DNA of 64,000 bases. It comes from an uncultured Actinomycetes bacterium. GTDB taxonomy: Bacteria > Actinomycetota > Acidimicrobiia > Acidimicrobiales > RAAP-2. The position numbers and the translations under genes were made by a program. Below are positions 35,632 through 44,738 of this stretch, in pieces. The notes under the pieces were generated by a model. The model ran no database searches and was not told where the DNA came from. It saw only the letters and a list, made by a program, of their open reading frames with translations. The stretch is from assembly GCA_903825895.1 (NCBI GenBank), contig CAIKCI010000011.1, positions 28,807 to 92,806 of the forward strand, given 5' to 3'. Position 1 is the first letter of the stretch. The number at the start of each line of letters is the position of its first letter.

Positions 35632-38118
35632 ATGTTGGTACCTCTTTCCTGGCTAAAAGATTTCGCGCCGTTCCCCGACGATGCGGCGCTTTTGCGCGCA
35701 ACGCTAGATGAACTTGGACTGGTGGTCGAAGACGTAACCACGACGGGTGAGTCTCTTGGTGATGTGATCGTGGCTCGCGTCGAGGAGATTCGCTCAATTG
35801 AGGGCGCCGATCGTATTCGATTGGTAGTTGCTGATGCAGGTGACGGACCGATTGAAGTCGTCTGCGGGGCCATGAACTTCTCCGAAGCCGACCTCGTGCC
35901 CTTTGCCCCAGTGGGGTCAGTGTTGCCAGGAGACTTCGTTATCGCCCAGCGCAAGATGAAAGGCGTGGAGTCCAACGGCATGCTTTGTTCGGGTAAAGAA
36001 CTCGGCCTAGGGGACGATCACGATGGCTTGATGATCCTCACTGACGTTCCTGGGGCGATTCCCGGTAGCGCCATCGTTGAAGTTTTAGCGATCGAACCAG
36101 ACGTGATCTTTGACATCACGGTTGAAGGAAATCGACCAGATGCCCATTCGATCTCTGGCGTTGCTCGTGATCTTGCAGCGCATCTCCACATCCCCTTTGC
36201 GCCGGTCGCTCCATTATCCCCCGCTCGCAGTGGACCACCGACTTCAGAGCTCGCTTCAGCAGGAGTTGATGATGTGGAACTTTGTCGCCGCTTGGTTGTC
36301 AGTGTCGCGAGCGGGGTCATTGTGGGCAACTCGCCGGACTGGATCCAGCGCAGGCTCGAGAAAGCAGGAATGCGCCCCATCAACAACGTGGTCGATGCAT
36401 CGAATTACGTGATGCTTGAGATGGGTCAACCCACGCACCCTTACGATCTCGACAAGATTGCTGGCGGGGGCTTGCGCGTGCGCCGTGCTCACCCCAATGA
36501 GTCACTGACCACCCTTGATGGCGTCGAGCGAGTGCTTGGAGTAGCCGGGCAAAGTCTTGGGGACGAAGGAAATGACTGTGTTATCTGCGACGCAGAGGAC
36601 CACGTCATCGGTATCGCAGGGATTATGGGGGGAGCGTCGTCTGAGATCGCTGAAGCGACGACCACCATCCTCTTAGAAACTGCATCGTTTGATCCCATTG
36701 CATCGACGCGTACCTCTCGTCGCTTGGCCCATCGGACAGAAGCGTCCACTCGTTTCCAAAAAGGCATCGATCCTGCCAACCTTGAAAACGTAAGTGATCG
36801 ATTCTTTGAAATCCTGAGTCTCAGTTCACCTTCAATGGTCGTAGCACCCGATCCTCTTGTCGTTCCCGATCACCCAGTGGTCGCCACCGTGCTTGAGGTT
36901 CCCCTTGAACGGGTGAGCTCGCTGCTTGGTGTTGCCTTTACTGCGCAGGCAATCAGCGACCTTCTCGAACCCTTGGGCTTTGGCGTCGTCGAAAAGGACG
37001 CACAGAATCTGACCGTGACCATTCCGACGAACAGGCCCGACATTCGTACAACCCACCACGGGATTGCCGATGTGATCGAGGAAGTCGCGCGGACCTATGG
37101 GTACGCGAACCTTCCTCGGCGGACTTCTCCATGGCCTGAGCCAGGGCAGCCCAACAAACGCCAAGGTACTCGAACCCGCGTGCGAGAGGCACTTCTTGGA
37201 CTTGGTGGCGATGAAGCGTGGACAACATCCTTGGTGGCATCCGGGGATGCAGCGCTTCTGGGAATTTCGGAGCCAGAGATTGGCGTGACAAATCCCTTGA
37301 CGCAAGATGAAGCCCGGCTTCGCCGATCGCTTGTCCCGGGTCTCCTTCGAAGCGTTGGTTATAACGCCGATCGGCGACAAGACGACATTGTTCTCTTTGA
37401 GATGGGTTTGGTCTTTGTACACCCTTCGGCTAGCACTACCAACCGTTCGGTGCGAGCAGGTGCTGCTGGTGGAGTCTTGGTTGATCTCCCTTCCGAAGAA
37501 GAGCACGCCGCATTGGTCTTGGCCCGACCCGATGACGATGCGACGACCGCCGTCGCAGCGGCACGAGTTCTGGCCGATGCCCTGGGCCTCGCTGACATGC
37601 GCATTCAATCAGGGTCGTCCACGCTCCTTGCTGGTCTGCACCCAACACGATCGGCGGAGCTGGTAGATGCACAATCAGGCGAGGTTTTTGGAGCAGTGGG
37701 TGAAGTTGACCCCTTCATTGTGGCTGAACTTGCACCAAGTGCAGGTCGGCAACGGATTGGCATCGTGGTGCTTGATCTCGGGGCAGTGCGAGATCCAGCA
37801 AAAGTGGCGCGGAAAAGCGATCGGGCAGTCGGGATCAGTCGATTCCCTTCAGCAGATCTAGATCTTGCCTTCAGCGTGCCGAATACGGTGAGCGTCGACA
37901 GTTTGCTTGATGCGCTGAAGAGCGCAGGAGGGGTAGTGCTTGAGTTCGTTCGTCTCTTTGACGTCTATCGGGGTCCAGGCATTGACGACGATGCACGAAG
38001 TTTGGCGTTTGCGCTTCGACTAAGTGCGGACGACCGGACGCTGAGCGAATCTGAAATTACCGAAACGCGCGGCTTATTGATTGCCGCTGCGGCGGATCTC
38101 GGCGCTTCGCTTCGCTGA
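35632..38118 (+). CDS. pheT: Phenylalanyl-tRNA synthetase beta subunit
   Basis: 828 residues, full length. Domains in order: N-terminal B1 with LVPLSWLKDFAPF, tRNA-binding OB domain (GDVIVARVEEIRSIEGADRIRL), B3/B4 with editing site, B5 with IPTNRPDIRTTHHGIADVIEEVARTYGY, class II-like core, and the C-terminal anticodon-binding FDX-ACB domain (FPSADLDLAFSVPNTVSVDSLLDALKSAGG). ATG 35632 is chosen because the family N-terminus starts there. Its 3' end overlaps the opposing transporter gene by 45 bp. Confidence 0.97.
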   Translation: MLVPLSWLKDFAPFPDDAALLRATLDELGLVVEDVTTTGESLGDVIVARVEEIRSIEGADRIRLVVADAGDGPIEVVCGAMNFSEADLVPFAPVGSVLPGDFVIAQRKMKGVESNGMLCSGKELGLGDDHDGLMILTDVPGAIPGSAIVEVLAIEPDVIFDITVEGNRPDAHSISGVARDLAAHLHIPFAPVAPLSPARSGPPTSELASAGVDDVELCRRLVVSVASGVIVGNSPDWIQRRLEKAGMRPINNVVDASNYVMLEMGQPTHPYDLDKIAGGGLRVRRAHPNESLTTLDGVERVLGVAGQSLGDEGNDCVICDAEDHVIGIAGIMGGASSEIAEATTTILLETASFDPIASTRTSRRLAHRTEASTRFQKGIDPANLENVSDRFFEILSLSSPSMVVAPDPLVVPDHPVVATVLEVPLERVSSLLGVAFTAQAISDLLEPLGFGVVEKDAQNLTVTIPTNRPDIRTTHHGIADVIEEVARTYGYANLPRRTSPWPEPGQPNKRQGTRTRVREALLGLGGDEAWTTSLVASGDAALLGISEPEIGVTNPLTQDEARLRRSLVPGLLRSVGYNADRRQDDIVLFEMGLVFVHPSASTTNRSVRAGAAGGVLVDLPSEEEHAALVLARPDDDATTAVAAARVLADALGLADMRIQSGSSTLLAGLHPTRSAELVDAQSGEVFGAVGEVDPFIVAELAPSAGRQRIGIVVLDLGAVRDPAKVARKSDRAVGISRFPSADLDLAFSVPNTVSVDSLLDALKSAGGVVLEFVRLFDVYRGPGIDDDARSLAFALRLSADDRTLSESEITETRGLLIAAAADLGASLR

Positions 38119-38985
38119 GACTTCGTCGAGCGAGCCGGGAGATCTCCCGGTAGCCATAATCGAGCCCAAAATAATGAGCGGGAATCCAATGGCAATGCCG
38201 ATCGTGAAAGGTTCGCTCAAGAAGACGACCCCTAATAAGACAGCAACGGCCGGGTTGATGTAAGTGACCAAGGTTGTTCGCGCCGGACCGATTTCCACGA
38301 TGAGGGCAAAGAAAATCAAAAAGCCAGCGGCGGTGCAGATAAATGAGAGGCACGCAACCGCAGCGATGACATTGAACGAAAGATGAGCGGGTAAGTGCGT
38401 TGCCCCCCAAGGAAGATAGGCCAACGCAACGAGACCTACTGACGCGCCCACAACACCAGGCCCTGGCAAGTCGGCGAGTTTGAGCGAGATAATGAGTGGC
38501 CCAAGCGTGTATCCAACGACGCAGCCGACCATGAGCAGGACGCCGATCCACGATGATCCGCTGACGCTGAGGCCAACGACAAGTGCCACTCCCACAGCTC
38601 CGAGAAAGAGTCCAATCGTTCTTCGAGGTCCGAAGGGTTCATGGACGACCGTAAAGCGATACAACAATGCCGCGAGCAATGGAACGGACCCCACGAGAAG
38701 CGCAGTGAGGGAGCTGGTGATGTGCTTCTCTGCGGTCGTCATCATGAGCCAGGGAATCCCGAACTCAATCACGGTATAAATCAGCACCCACTTGAATTTT
38801 GCGAAGATTGGGGTAAGCCGCCCGGTGGCGATTGCCCAAGGGACAATCAGAAGGGCGGCTGGAAGGGTGCGGAACAAGATCAAGGTCCCTGGATCAATCT
38901 GGCGCAGGGCCACCCGAATCATGAAGTACGGGAGGCCCCAGATCACAGACAATGCAGCGAAAAGCAACCAACTTTTACGGGTCAT
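38074..38985 (-). CDS. EamA/DMT-family transporter
   Basis: 303 residues with about ten hydrophobic segments in two repeated five-helix halves, the EamA pattern. The N-terminal half begins KSWLLFAALSVIWGLPYFMIRVAL (typical W-G-x-x-F/Y motif) and the second half begins near LLMVGCVVGYTLGPLIISLK; INPAVAVLLGVVFLSEPFTIGIAIGFPLI is the usual C-terminal signature. Substrate is unknown; such carriers often export amino acids or metabolites. It is inserted between pheT and argC on the opposite strand, overlapping the pheT end by 45 bp and lying back to back with the arg promoter. Confidence 0.88.
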   Translation of the reverse strand: MTRKSWLLFAALSVIWGLPYFMIRVALRQIDPGTLILFRTLPAALLIVPWAIATGRLTPIFAKFKWVLIYTVIEFGIPWLMMTTAEKHITSSLTALLVGSVPLLAALLYRFTVVHEPFGPRRTIGLFLGAVGVALVVGLSVSGSSWIGVLLMVGCVVGYTLGPLIISLKLADLPGPGVVGASVGLVALAYLPWGATHLPAHLSFNVIAAVACLSFICTAAGFLIFFALIVEIGPARTTLVTYINPAVAVLLGVVFLSEPFTIGIAIGFPLIILGSIMATGRSPGSLDEVSAKRSAEIRRSGNQ

Positions 38986-39018
38986 AGGTCATTCCTAGCC
39001 TACCTCGGGCTTGACTTT

Positions 39019-39047
39019 TTGCAATAATATGCAATCTGATGTATATT
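39019..39047 (+). promoter_or_regulatory. arg operon promoter with ARG box; leaderless start likely
   Basis: TTGCAA (39019-39024) and TATATT (39042-39047) are separated by 17 bp. The predicted transcription start falls on or just before the argC ATG at 39056, and there is no ribosome-binding site, so the mRNA is probably leaderless. The palindrome TTGCAATAATATGCAA (39019-39034) resembles ArgR operators and covers the -35. A second AT-rich half-site-like segment (TGTATATTTTTACG) overlaps the -10. ArgR, encoded in the same operon, should repress here when arginine is abundant. Confidence 0.75.
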
Positions 39048-39055
39048 TTTACGTT

Positions 39056-40066
39056 ATGAAGGTTGGCGTTGCAGGAGCATCAGGATACGCAGGGGCAGAA
39101 CTTTTACGTCTGCTGGCCGGGCACCCGGAATTTGTCGTGCAAGCAGTCTCCGGCCAACGCCACGATGGCGAACTCGTGGCCCTGCACACACCATCTTTGA
39201 CCGCAGCCTACAAAGGGATCCGCTATCAAGCGACGACCCCAGAGACCTTCAGCGAGTGCGATATCGTCTTTTTGGCCCTTCCCCACGGAGCATCTCAAGG
39301 AATCGCTCCGGCCCTTCTTAACCAGGGGAAGACCATGATTGACCTCGGGGCAGATTTTCGTCTCCCCTTTAAAACCTACGAGCATTGGTACAACGAGACC
39401 CACGGTGCTCCGGATCTCTGTGAGAGCGCCGTTTACGGTCTCGTCGAACGTCATCGTGAGCAGCTTGTCGACGCATCGCTGGTTGCCGTTCCCGGGTGTT
39501 ATCCGACAGCGACAACCTTGGCCCTTGCGCCTTTTCTTGATGGTGGAGTGATTGCTGCTGAGGGGATCATTGTTGATGCGGTAAGTGGGGTCTCTGGAGC
39601 GGGACGAGCAGCGAAGGATCATCTACATTTCTCAGAGGTTGACGAGTCATTCTCCGCCTACGGCCTTCTTGATCATCGCCATACCGCCGAGATGGAGATG
39701 ACGCTCAATGCCACGGTGCTGTTCACGCCCCATCTCGCCCCGATGGTACGCGGCATGCTGGTAACTGCGTATGGTCGTCCGGTTTCGCCCATGACGACGG
39801 ACGATGCTCTGGCGATTCTCAACGATGCCTACGTCGATGAACCATTCGTCCACGTTGTCCACGAACCACCAGCTACGAAATCAGCGACAGGATCAAACTC
39901 TGCGTTTATCACTGCTCGGGTCGATCCCCGAACGGGCTACCTGGTTGTCATAAGTGCAATCGACAATCTTGGCAAAGGGGCAAGTGGCCAGGCAATTCAG
40001 TGCGCAAACGTCGTTGCTGGCTTTGATGAAACCGCTGGACTTTCTTCGATTGGAGTGTACCCATGA
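39056..40066 (+). CDS. argC: N-acetyl-gamma-glutamyl-phosphate reductase
   Basis: NADPH-dependent third step of arginine synthesis. 336 residues with the Rossmann start KVGVAGASGYAGAELLRLLAGHPEF and the catalytic-Cys motif VAVPGCYPTATTLALAPFL; the late DNLGKGASGQAIQCANVV is typical. The ATG at 39056 fits the family N-terminus; upstream in-frame codons fall in the operator. First gene of argCJBDFRGH; overlaps argJ by 4 bp. Confidence 0.97.
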   Translation: MKVGVAGASGYAGAELLRLLAGHPEFVVQAVSGQRHDGELVALHTPSLTAAYKGIRYQATTPETFSECDIVFLALPHGASQGIAPALLNQGKTMIDLGADFRLPFKTYEHWYNETHGAPDLCESAVYGLVERHREQLVDASLVAVPGCYPTATTLALAPFLDGGVIAAEGIIVDAVSGVSGAGRAAKDHLHFSEVDESFSAYGLLDHRHTAEMEMTLNATVLFTPHLAPMVRGMLVTAYGRPVSPMTTDDALAILNDAYVDEPFVHVVHEPPATKSATGSNSAFITARVDPRTGYLVVISAIDNLGKGASGQAIQCANVVAGFDETAGLSSIGVYP

Positions 40067-41226
40067 GTGTGACGGCAGCGAAGGGTTTCTCAGCGACCGG
40101 TGGACCTGTCGGCATCAAGGGGAGCGGACGATCTGACATGGCCATCGTGCTCGCTGATGCTCCCGTCGTCACTGCGGCAGTGTTTACCCAGAACAAAGCA
40201 GCCGCGGCCCCCGTCCAGATCAGCCGTGCGCACTTGAAGGCCACAGGAAACATGAGTCGTGGCGTGGTGTTGACCTCGGGTAATGCCAATGCCGCTACGG
40301 GCGCTGCAGGCCTCGCTGCGGCAACCACGATCACCCACGAAGTCGCGCAAGCCGTAGATGCAGCTGATAACGAGATATTGATCTGTCAGACCGGTCTGAT
40401 TGGGATCCCTTTTCCCATCGACGCCCTCGAAGGAGCGATTGCTCCGCTGGCCAACACACTGGGGTCATCTGAAGACGACGGGAATCGTGCGGCGGTAGCG
40501 ATCATGACCACTGACACCTTTGCCAAAGAGGTATTGGTGGTGGGGGATGGCTTTGTCGTGGGAGCAATGGCCAAGGGCGCTGCCATGCTCGAGCCCAATA
40601 TGGCCACGATGCTGAGTGTGATCACCACCGACGCCGAGGTCTCTCAAGAAGAGCTCGCCGCAATGTTGATCGATGCCGTTGGACCTTCATTCAACTCACT
40701 GATCGTCGACGGAGCGACGTCCACGAACGACACGGTGATCGCACTAGCGAGTGGATTGGCAGGGCCCGTTGACAACGCAGCGCTTCGTGCGGCGCTGGCG
40801 AAGGTCTGTCTCACCTTGGCTGAGTTCATGGCCTTTGATGCTGAAGGCGCAACGAAAGCGGTACGAATCAAGGTAACCGGCGCTAAGAGCGACAACGAAG
40901 CCCACCAAGGTGCGCGCAAGGTGGCCAACTCGCTGCTGGTGAAATGTTCGCTCAATGGCGAAGACCCCTATTGGGGCCGAGTACTCAGTGAGGTCGCCAC
41001 CGCGGGAATCGACTGTGATCCTCTTCTCACTACCATTTCTTATGGCGGGACGGTGGTGAGCCGGGCTGGTGAGGCTGCTGTGCACGACCACGATCTTGTC
41101 GCAGCGCACATGAAAGAACGATGGATCTTGCTTGAAATTGATTTAGGTCTCGGCAGCGGTGTGGGCTCAGTGCTCACCACTGACCTCGGCCATGGCTACA
41201 TCGACGAGAATCGAACGACTTCATGA
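40063..41226 (+). CDS. argJ: Glutamate N-acetyltransferase / amino-acid acetyltransferase
   Basis: Recycles the acetyl group from N-acetylornithine to glutamate, giving the cyclic form of the pathway. 387 residues; the protein cuts itself before the nucleophilic Thr in DGATSTNDT to give two chains. N-terminal features AKGFSATGGPVGIKGSGRSDMAIVLADAP and C-terminal DPYWGRVLSEVATAGID are typical. No argA lies in the window, consistent with ArgJ being bifunctional. It overlaps both neighbours by 4 bp. Confidence 0.96.
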   Translation: MSVTAAKGFSATGGPVGIKGSGRSDMAIVLADAPVVTAAVFTQNKAAAAPVQISRAHLKATGNMSRGVVLTSGNANAATGAAGLAAATTITHEVAQAVDAADNEILICQTGLIGIPFPIDALEGAIAPLANTLGSSEDDGNRAAVAIMTTDTFAKEVLVVGDGFVVGAMAKGAAMLEPNMATMLSVITTDAEVSQEELAAMLIDAVGPSFNSLIVDGATSTNDTVIALASGLAGPVDNAALRAALAKVCLTLAEFMAFDAEGATKAVRIKVTGAKSDNEAHQGARKVANSLLVKCSLNGEDPYWGRVLSEVATAGIDCDPLLTTISYGGTVVSRAGEAAVHDHDLVAAHMKERWILLEIDLGLGSGVGSVLTTDLGHGYIDENRTTS

Positions 41227-42098
41227 GTACCGCACGAGAGCATCCGGACCAAACCGCACAGTTGCTGATTGAAGCACTTCCCTACATTCGACAATTTGCC
41301 GACTCGGTTGTTGTGGTCAAGTACGGCGGTAATGCATTGGCAGGAGGCGACGAAGCCTCAGCACTGGCATCCTTTGCCCAGGACATCGTGCTCCTCCAAG
41401 CTGTTGGCATCAAGCCGGTGGTGGTGCATGGTGGCGGACCGCAGATCGCCGAAATGCTCAAGAAGATTGGAAAGACCTCAGAGTTCCATGACGGGCTTCG
41501 CATCACCGACGCCGAGACGCTCGAGATGGCACAGATGGTGTTGGTGGGCAAGGTAAACAGCGGGATCGTAGCGGCACTTAATGTTCACGGCCCCATCGCC
41601 GTTGGTCTCTCGGGGGTTGATGCCAATTTGATCACTGCAGCGTTTCGCGATGAAAAACTTGGGTTCGTCGGTGACGTGACCAACGTCGACCCAACTATTG
41701 TGAATCGCTTGGTTGCTCAAGGTATTGTGCCGGTCATCGCGACGATCGGCTCTGACATCGCGGGCCAGACATTGAATATCAATGCTGACACCGTGGCGGG
41801 CGAGATTGCCGCAGCGGTACATGCCGAGAAGTTGGTGTTCTTGACGGACGTCCCTGGCATCCGACGCGTGGCTGATGACCCATCAACCGTTATGGCGCAA
41901 GCCACCGTAGAAGAACTTGAAGCGTTAGTGAGCTCGGGCGCTGCGAATGGGGGAATGGTCCCCAAAGTTGAAGCGTGTTGCACTGCGGTACGAGGTGGGG
42001 TCCGACGTGCTCACATTCTGGACGGGACGACGCCGCATGCATTGCTGGTGGAGCTCTTTACCGACAGCGGTGTTGGAACCATGGTGGTGCCCTCATGA
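41223..42098 (+). CDS. argB: Acetylglutamate kinase
   Basis: Phosphorylates N-acetylglutamate; usual point of arginine feedback. 291 residues of the amino-acid kinase fold: VVVKYGGNALAGG (ATP), KPVVVHGGGPQI (substrate), VNSGIVAALN and the C-terminal NGGMVPKVEACCTAVRGGVRRAHILDG. An N-terminal helix (TAQLLIEALPYIRQFAD) of the type that forms the arginine-sensitive hexamer is present, so feedback inhibition is likely. Start and stop overlap argJ and argD. Confidence 0.97.
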   Translation: MSTAREHPDQTAQLLIEALPYIRQFADSVVVVKYGGNALAGGDEASALASFAQDIVLLQAVGIKPVVVHGGGPQIAEMLKKIGKTSEFHDGLRITDAETLEMAQMVLVGKVNSGIVAALNVHGPIAVGLSGVDANLITAAFRDEKLGFVGDVTNVDPTIVNRLVAQGIVPVIATIGSDIAGQTLNINADTVAGEIAAAVHAEKLVFLTDVPGIRRVADDPSTVMAQATVEELEALVSSGAANGGMVPKVEACCTAVRGGVRRAHILDGTTPHALLVELFTDSGVGTMVVPS

Positions 42099-43273
42099 CC
42101 TCCCATCTCATGGAGAACTATGCAGCTCCTGTGGTGACCTTTGTCAAAGGGAATGGCACCGTGTTGATTGACAGTGAGGGTAACGAGTACCTTGACTTTC
42201 TCTGTGGGCTCTCCGTAACGTCTCTCGGCCACAACCGACCTGAGGTTACGAAGGCCATTCAAGAACAAGCGGCGACCTTGTCGCATGTCTCAAACCTGTT
42301 TGACCATCCCCAACGTCAAGCAGTGGCCTCGTTGATCAATGACCTTCTCGTTGATGCGGGGGGTCGCTCAGGAAAAGTCTTTTTCTGCAATTCGGGTGCT
42401 GAAGCGAACGAATGTGCGCTGAAGTTGGCCCGCAAAGCTCGCCCAGGTAAGCACGTGGTCCTCACGACCTTGAACTCGTTCCACGGGCGAACCTTGGCCA
42501 CACTGGCCGCCACCGGCCAACCGGAGAAACAGATGGTCTTTGCTCCTATGCCGGAGGGCTTCGAACATATTGCTTTTGGTGATCTCCAAGCGATGGAAGA
42601 GCGACTCAGTGTTGGCGACGTCGCTGCAGTCCTGGTCGAAGTGATTCAAGCCGAAGGGGGAGTGAATACCCCGCCGATCGGCTATCTGCCAGGACTCCAA
42701 GAAGCTTGTCGCAAAGTTGATGCACTGTTCATGATTGATGAAGTGCAGACGGGACTAGGTCGAACGGGCCAATGGTTTGGGTTTCAAGACGAGAATTTGG
42801 CTCCCGACGTGGTTACCTTGGCAAAAGCATTGGGCAATGGAATCCCCGTTGGGGCCTGCTGGGCTCTTGACGGTGTGGCCGCGGCATTCAAGCCGGGTGA
42901 TCACGGATCAACATTTGGCGGGCAACCCTTGGCGTTGGCGGCGGCAAAGGCCACATTAGAAACAATGATTGATCTTGATGCTCCGGCGCTGGCGCACGAA
43001 GCCTCCGAACAGCTCCGTGCTGGATTACTCGATCTGCCAGGGGTGACGGGGGTACGCGGACGCGGATTGATACTCGGTGCCGAGCTCAATGCCGACATTG
43101 CTAAAGAAGTAACCCAAGAGGCCTTAGCCGCCGGCGTGGTCGTAAATGCCGTGCGTCCCAACGTCATCCGCTGCATGCCGCCACTCACGGTGAGTGCTGA
43201 TGAGATCCATGAAGCCCTTCGCCGTCTTCATGCAGCGATGACCAAGGTCCACGAGCAGGCAGGTGGGGAATGA
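42095..43273 (+). CDS. argD: Acetylornithine aminotransferase
   Basis: PLP enzyme that makes N-acetylornithine. 392 residues; class III aminotransferase with GKVFFCNSGAEANECALKLARK, the Asp in LFMIDEVQTGLGRTG and the PLP lysine in VVTLAKALGNGIPVGACW. ATG 42095 overlaps the argB stop; the open frame extends back into argB in the shadow of that gene and is not family sequence. Overlaps argF by 4 bp. Confidence 0.96.
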   Translation: MTSHLMENYAAPVVTFVKGNGTVLIDSEGNEYLDFLCGLSVTSLGHNRPEVTKAIQEQAATLSHVSNLFDHPQRQAVASLINDLLVDAGGRSGKVFFCNSGAEANECALKLARKARPGKHVVLTTLNSFHGRTLATLAATGQPEKQMVFAPMPEGFEHIAFGDLQAMEERLSVGDVAAVLVEVIQAEGGVNTPPIGYLPGLQEACRKVDALFMIDEVQTGLGRTGQWFGFQDENLAPDVVTLAKALGNGIPVGACWALDGVAAAFKPGDHGSTFGGQPLALAAAKATLETMIDLDAPALAHEASEQLRAGLLDLPGVTGVRGRGLILGAELNADIAKEVTQEALAAGVVVNAVRPNVIRCMPPLTVSADEIHEALRRLHAAMTKVHEQAGGE

Positions 43274-44214
43274 CACGACACCTCCTGGATCTGGCAGAGC
43301 TGAGTACCTCGGATCTCCTTGAAATAATCGACCTCGCTCGAGTCCCTGCTGGTCATGAACTTTCCCAACAAAGCGTTGCCATGTTCTTTGAAAAGCCGTC
43401 GGGACGAACGCGCAATGCAACCGAGATGGCAGTGGTTGATCTCGGCGGGCATCCCGTCATGATCACCCAGGGAGAGGTGGGGATCGACACCCGTGAATCA
43501 GCGGAGGATGTGGCTCGCACGCTGGGCTCGTTCCATCGAATTCTTGCTGCTCGTGTGAATGACCACGGCGTCCTCGTTCGCATGAAAGAGGCGCTGTCCA
43601 GCCCACCATGGAATGTCAGTGTGGTGAACCTCCTGAGCGATGTCAGTCACCCCTGTCAGGCAATCGCTGATGTCCTGACGATGCTTGATGAGTTCGGTGA
43701 CGGCCGCTCCATGAGCGCCCTTCACGGCAAGCGACTTTGCTATGTCGGCGACGCCAATAACGTGACGCTGTCGCTCGCGCAAGCGTCACTCCAACTGGGG
43801 ATCGATGTACGCATCGCTGCTCCGCAGGGCTATCAGTTCTCGAGTGAGGTACTTGACGATCTCGCTGATCTTGGAGCATCCGCTGGAGCGAGCGTGCTCC
43901 AAACGTCTGATCTCGCCGAAGCCGCTGACAACGCAGATGTCCTCTATAGCGATGTGTGGACGTCGATGGGCCAAGAAGCCGAGCATGATCAGCGACTCAA
44001 CGACCTCAGCGGGTACGGTATCGACGCAGCGCTGCTCGCTTATGCGAACCCTGATGCTGTGGTGTTGCACTGTCTACCCGCCCACCGGGGCGAGGAGATC
44101 ACTGACGAAGTCCTTGAAGGACCCCAAAGCAGAATTTGGCAGCAGGTCGCACATCGTCGAACTGCTATGCGTGGCGTGTTTCGTTGGCTCCTCAGCGACG
44201 GAGAGGGATCATGA
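43270..44214 (+). CDS. argF: Ornithine carbamoyltransferase
   Basis: Makes citrulline from ornithine and carbamoyl phosphate supplied by CarAB. 314 residues. The carbamoyl-phosphate loop is FFEKPSGRTRNATEMAV; the usual S-T-R-T-R has Gly in place of Thr. The ornithine loop DVWTSMGQE and the C-terminal HCLPAHRGEEITDEVLEG identify it as OTCase rather than ATCase. It overlaps argD and argR by 4 bp. Confidence 0.95.
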   Translation: MTRHLLDLAELSTSDLLEIIDLARVPAGHELSQQSVAMFFEKPSGRTRNATEMAVVDLGGHPVMITQGEVGIDTRESAEDVARTLGSFHRILAARVNDHGVLVRMKEALSSPPWNVSVVNLLSDVSHPCQAIADVLTMLDEFGDGRSMSALHGKRLCYVGDANNVTLSLAQASLQLGIDVRIAAPQGYQFSSEVLDDLADLGASAGASVLQTSDLAEAADNADVLYSDVWTSMGQEAEHDQRLNDLSGYGIDAALLAYANPDAVVLHCLPAHRGEEITDEVLEGPQSRIWQQVAHRRTAMRGVFRWLLSDGEGS

Positions 44215-44726
44215 AGATCTCCAAACAACAGCGCCATCATCGCATCATGCTGATTTTGGAGGACCAAGTGGTTTCGAGTCAGAGCCAACTCGTAACGCTG
44301 CTCAAGGAAGAAGGTATTGCTGCGACGCAAGCGACGGTGTCGCGTGACCTTGAAGAGATGGGGGCGATCACTGTTCGGATTCCTGGAGGGGAGCGCGCAC
44401 TGGCGCTTCCTGAGCTCACTAATCAGCAAGTCGCGCCCGTTGATCACTTGAGACGCATTCTCGGCGAATGGGCCGTCGAAGTCGCTCCAGCAGGGCCGCT
44501 CGTCATCATTAGAACGCCACCAGGATGTGCCCATGTTGTGGCGTCGGCGATGGATCGCTCAGGCGTTGATGGCGTGGTTGGTACCGTGGCAGGGGATGAC
44601 ACGATCATGGTGGCCGTAGACGATGAGTTTGGCGTTGACGATGTGTGTGAACGATTGGCCGCATTAGCTGGTCTTGAAGTTCGTCCAAAGGAGCGAGTAC
44701 GCGCAGTAGCAAAGAACCGGAAATAA
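44211..44726 (+). CDS. argR: Arginine repressor ArgR
   Basis: Hexameric repressor of arginine genes. 171 residues: N-terminal winged helix (KQQRHHRIMLILEDQVVSSQSQLVTLLKEEGIAATQATVSRDLEEMGAI) and C-terminal oligomerisation and arginine-binding domain (GDDTIMVAVDDEFGVDDVCERLAAL). The arginine-site residues around GVVGTVAGDDTIM are in place. It lies inside the operon it likely controls; the probable operator is at 39019-39034. ATG 44211 overlaps the argF stop. Confidence 0.95.
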   Translation: MKISKQQRHHRIMLILEDQVVSSQSQLVTLLKEEGIAATQATVSRDLEEMGAITVRIPGGERALALPELTNQQVAPVDHLRRILGEWAVEVAPAGPLVIIRTPPGCAHVVASAMDRSGVDGVVGTVAGDDTIMVAVDDEFGVDDVCERLAALAGLEVRPKERVRAVAKNRK

Positions 44727-44738
44727 AGAGGAGAAGGT

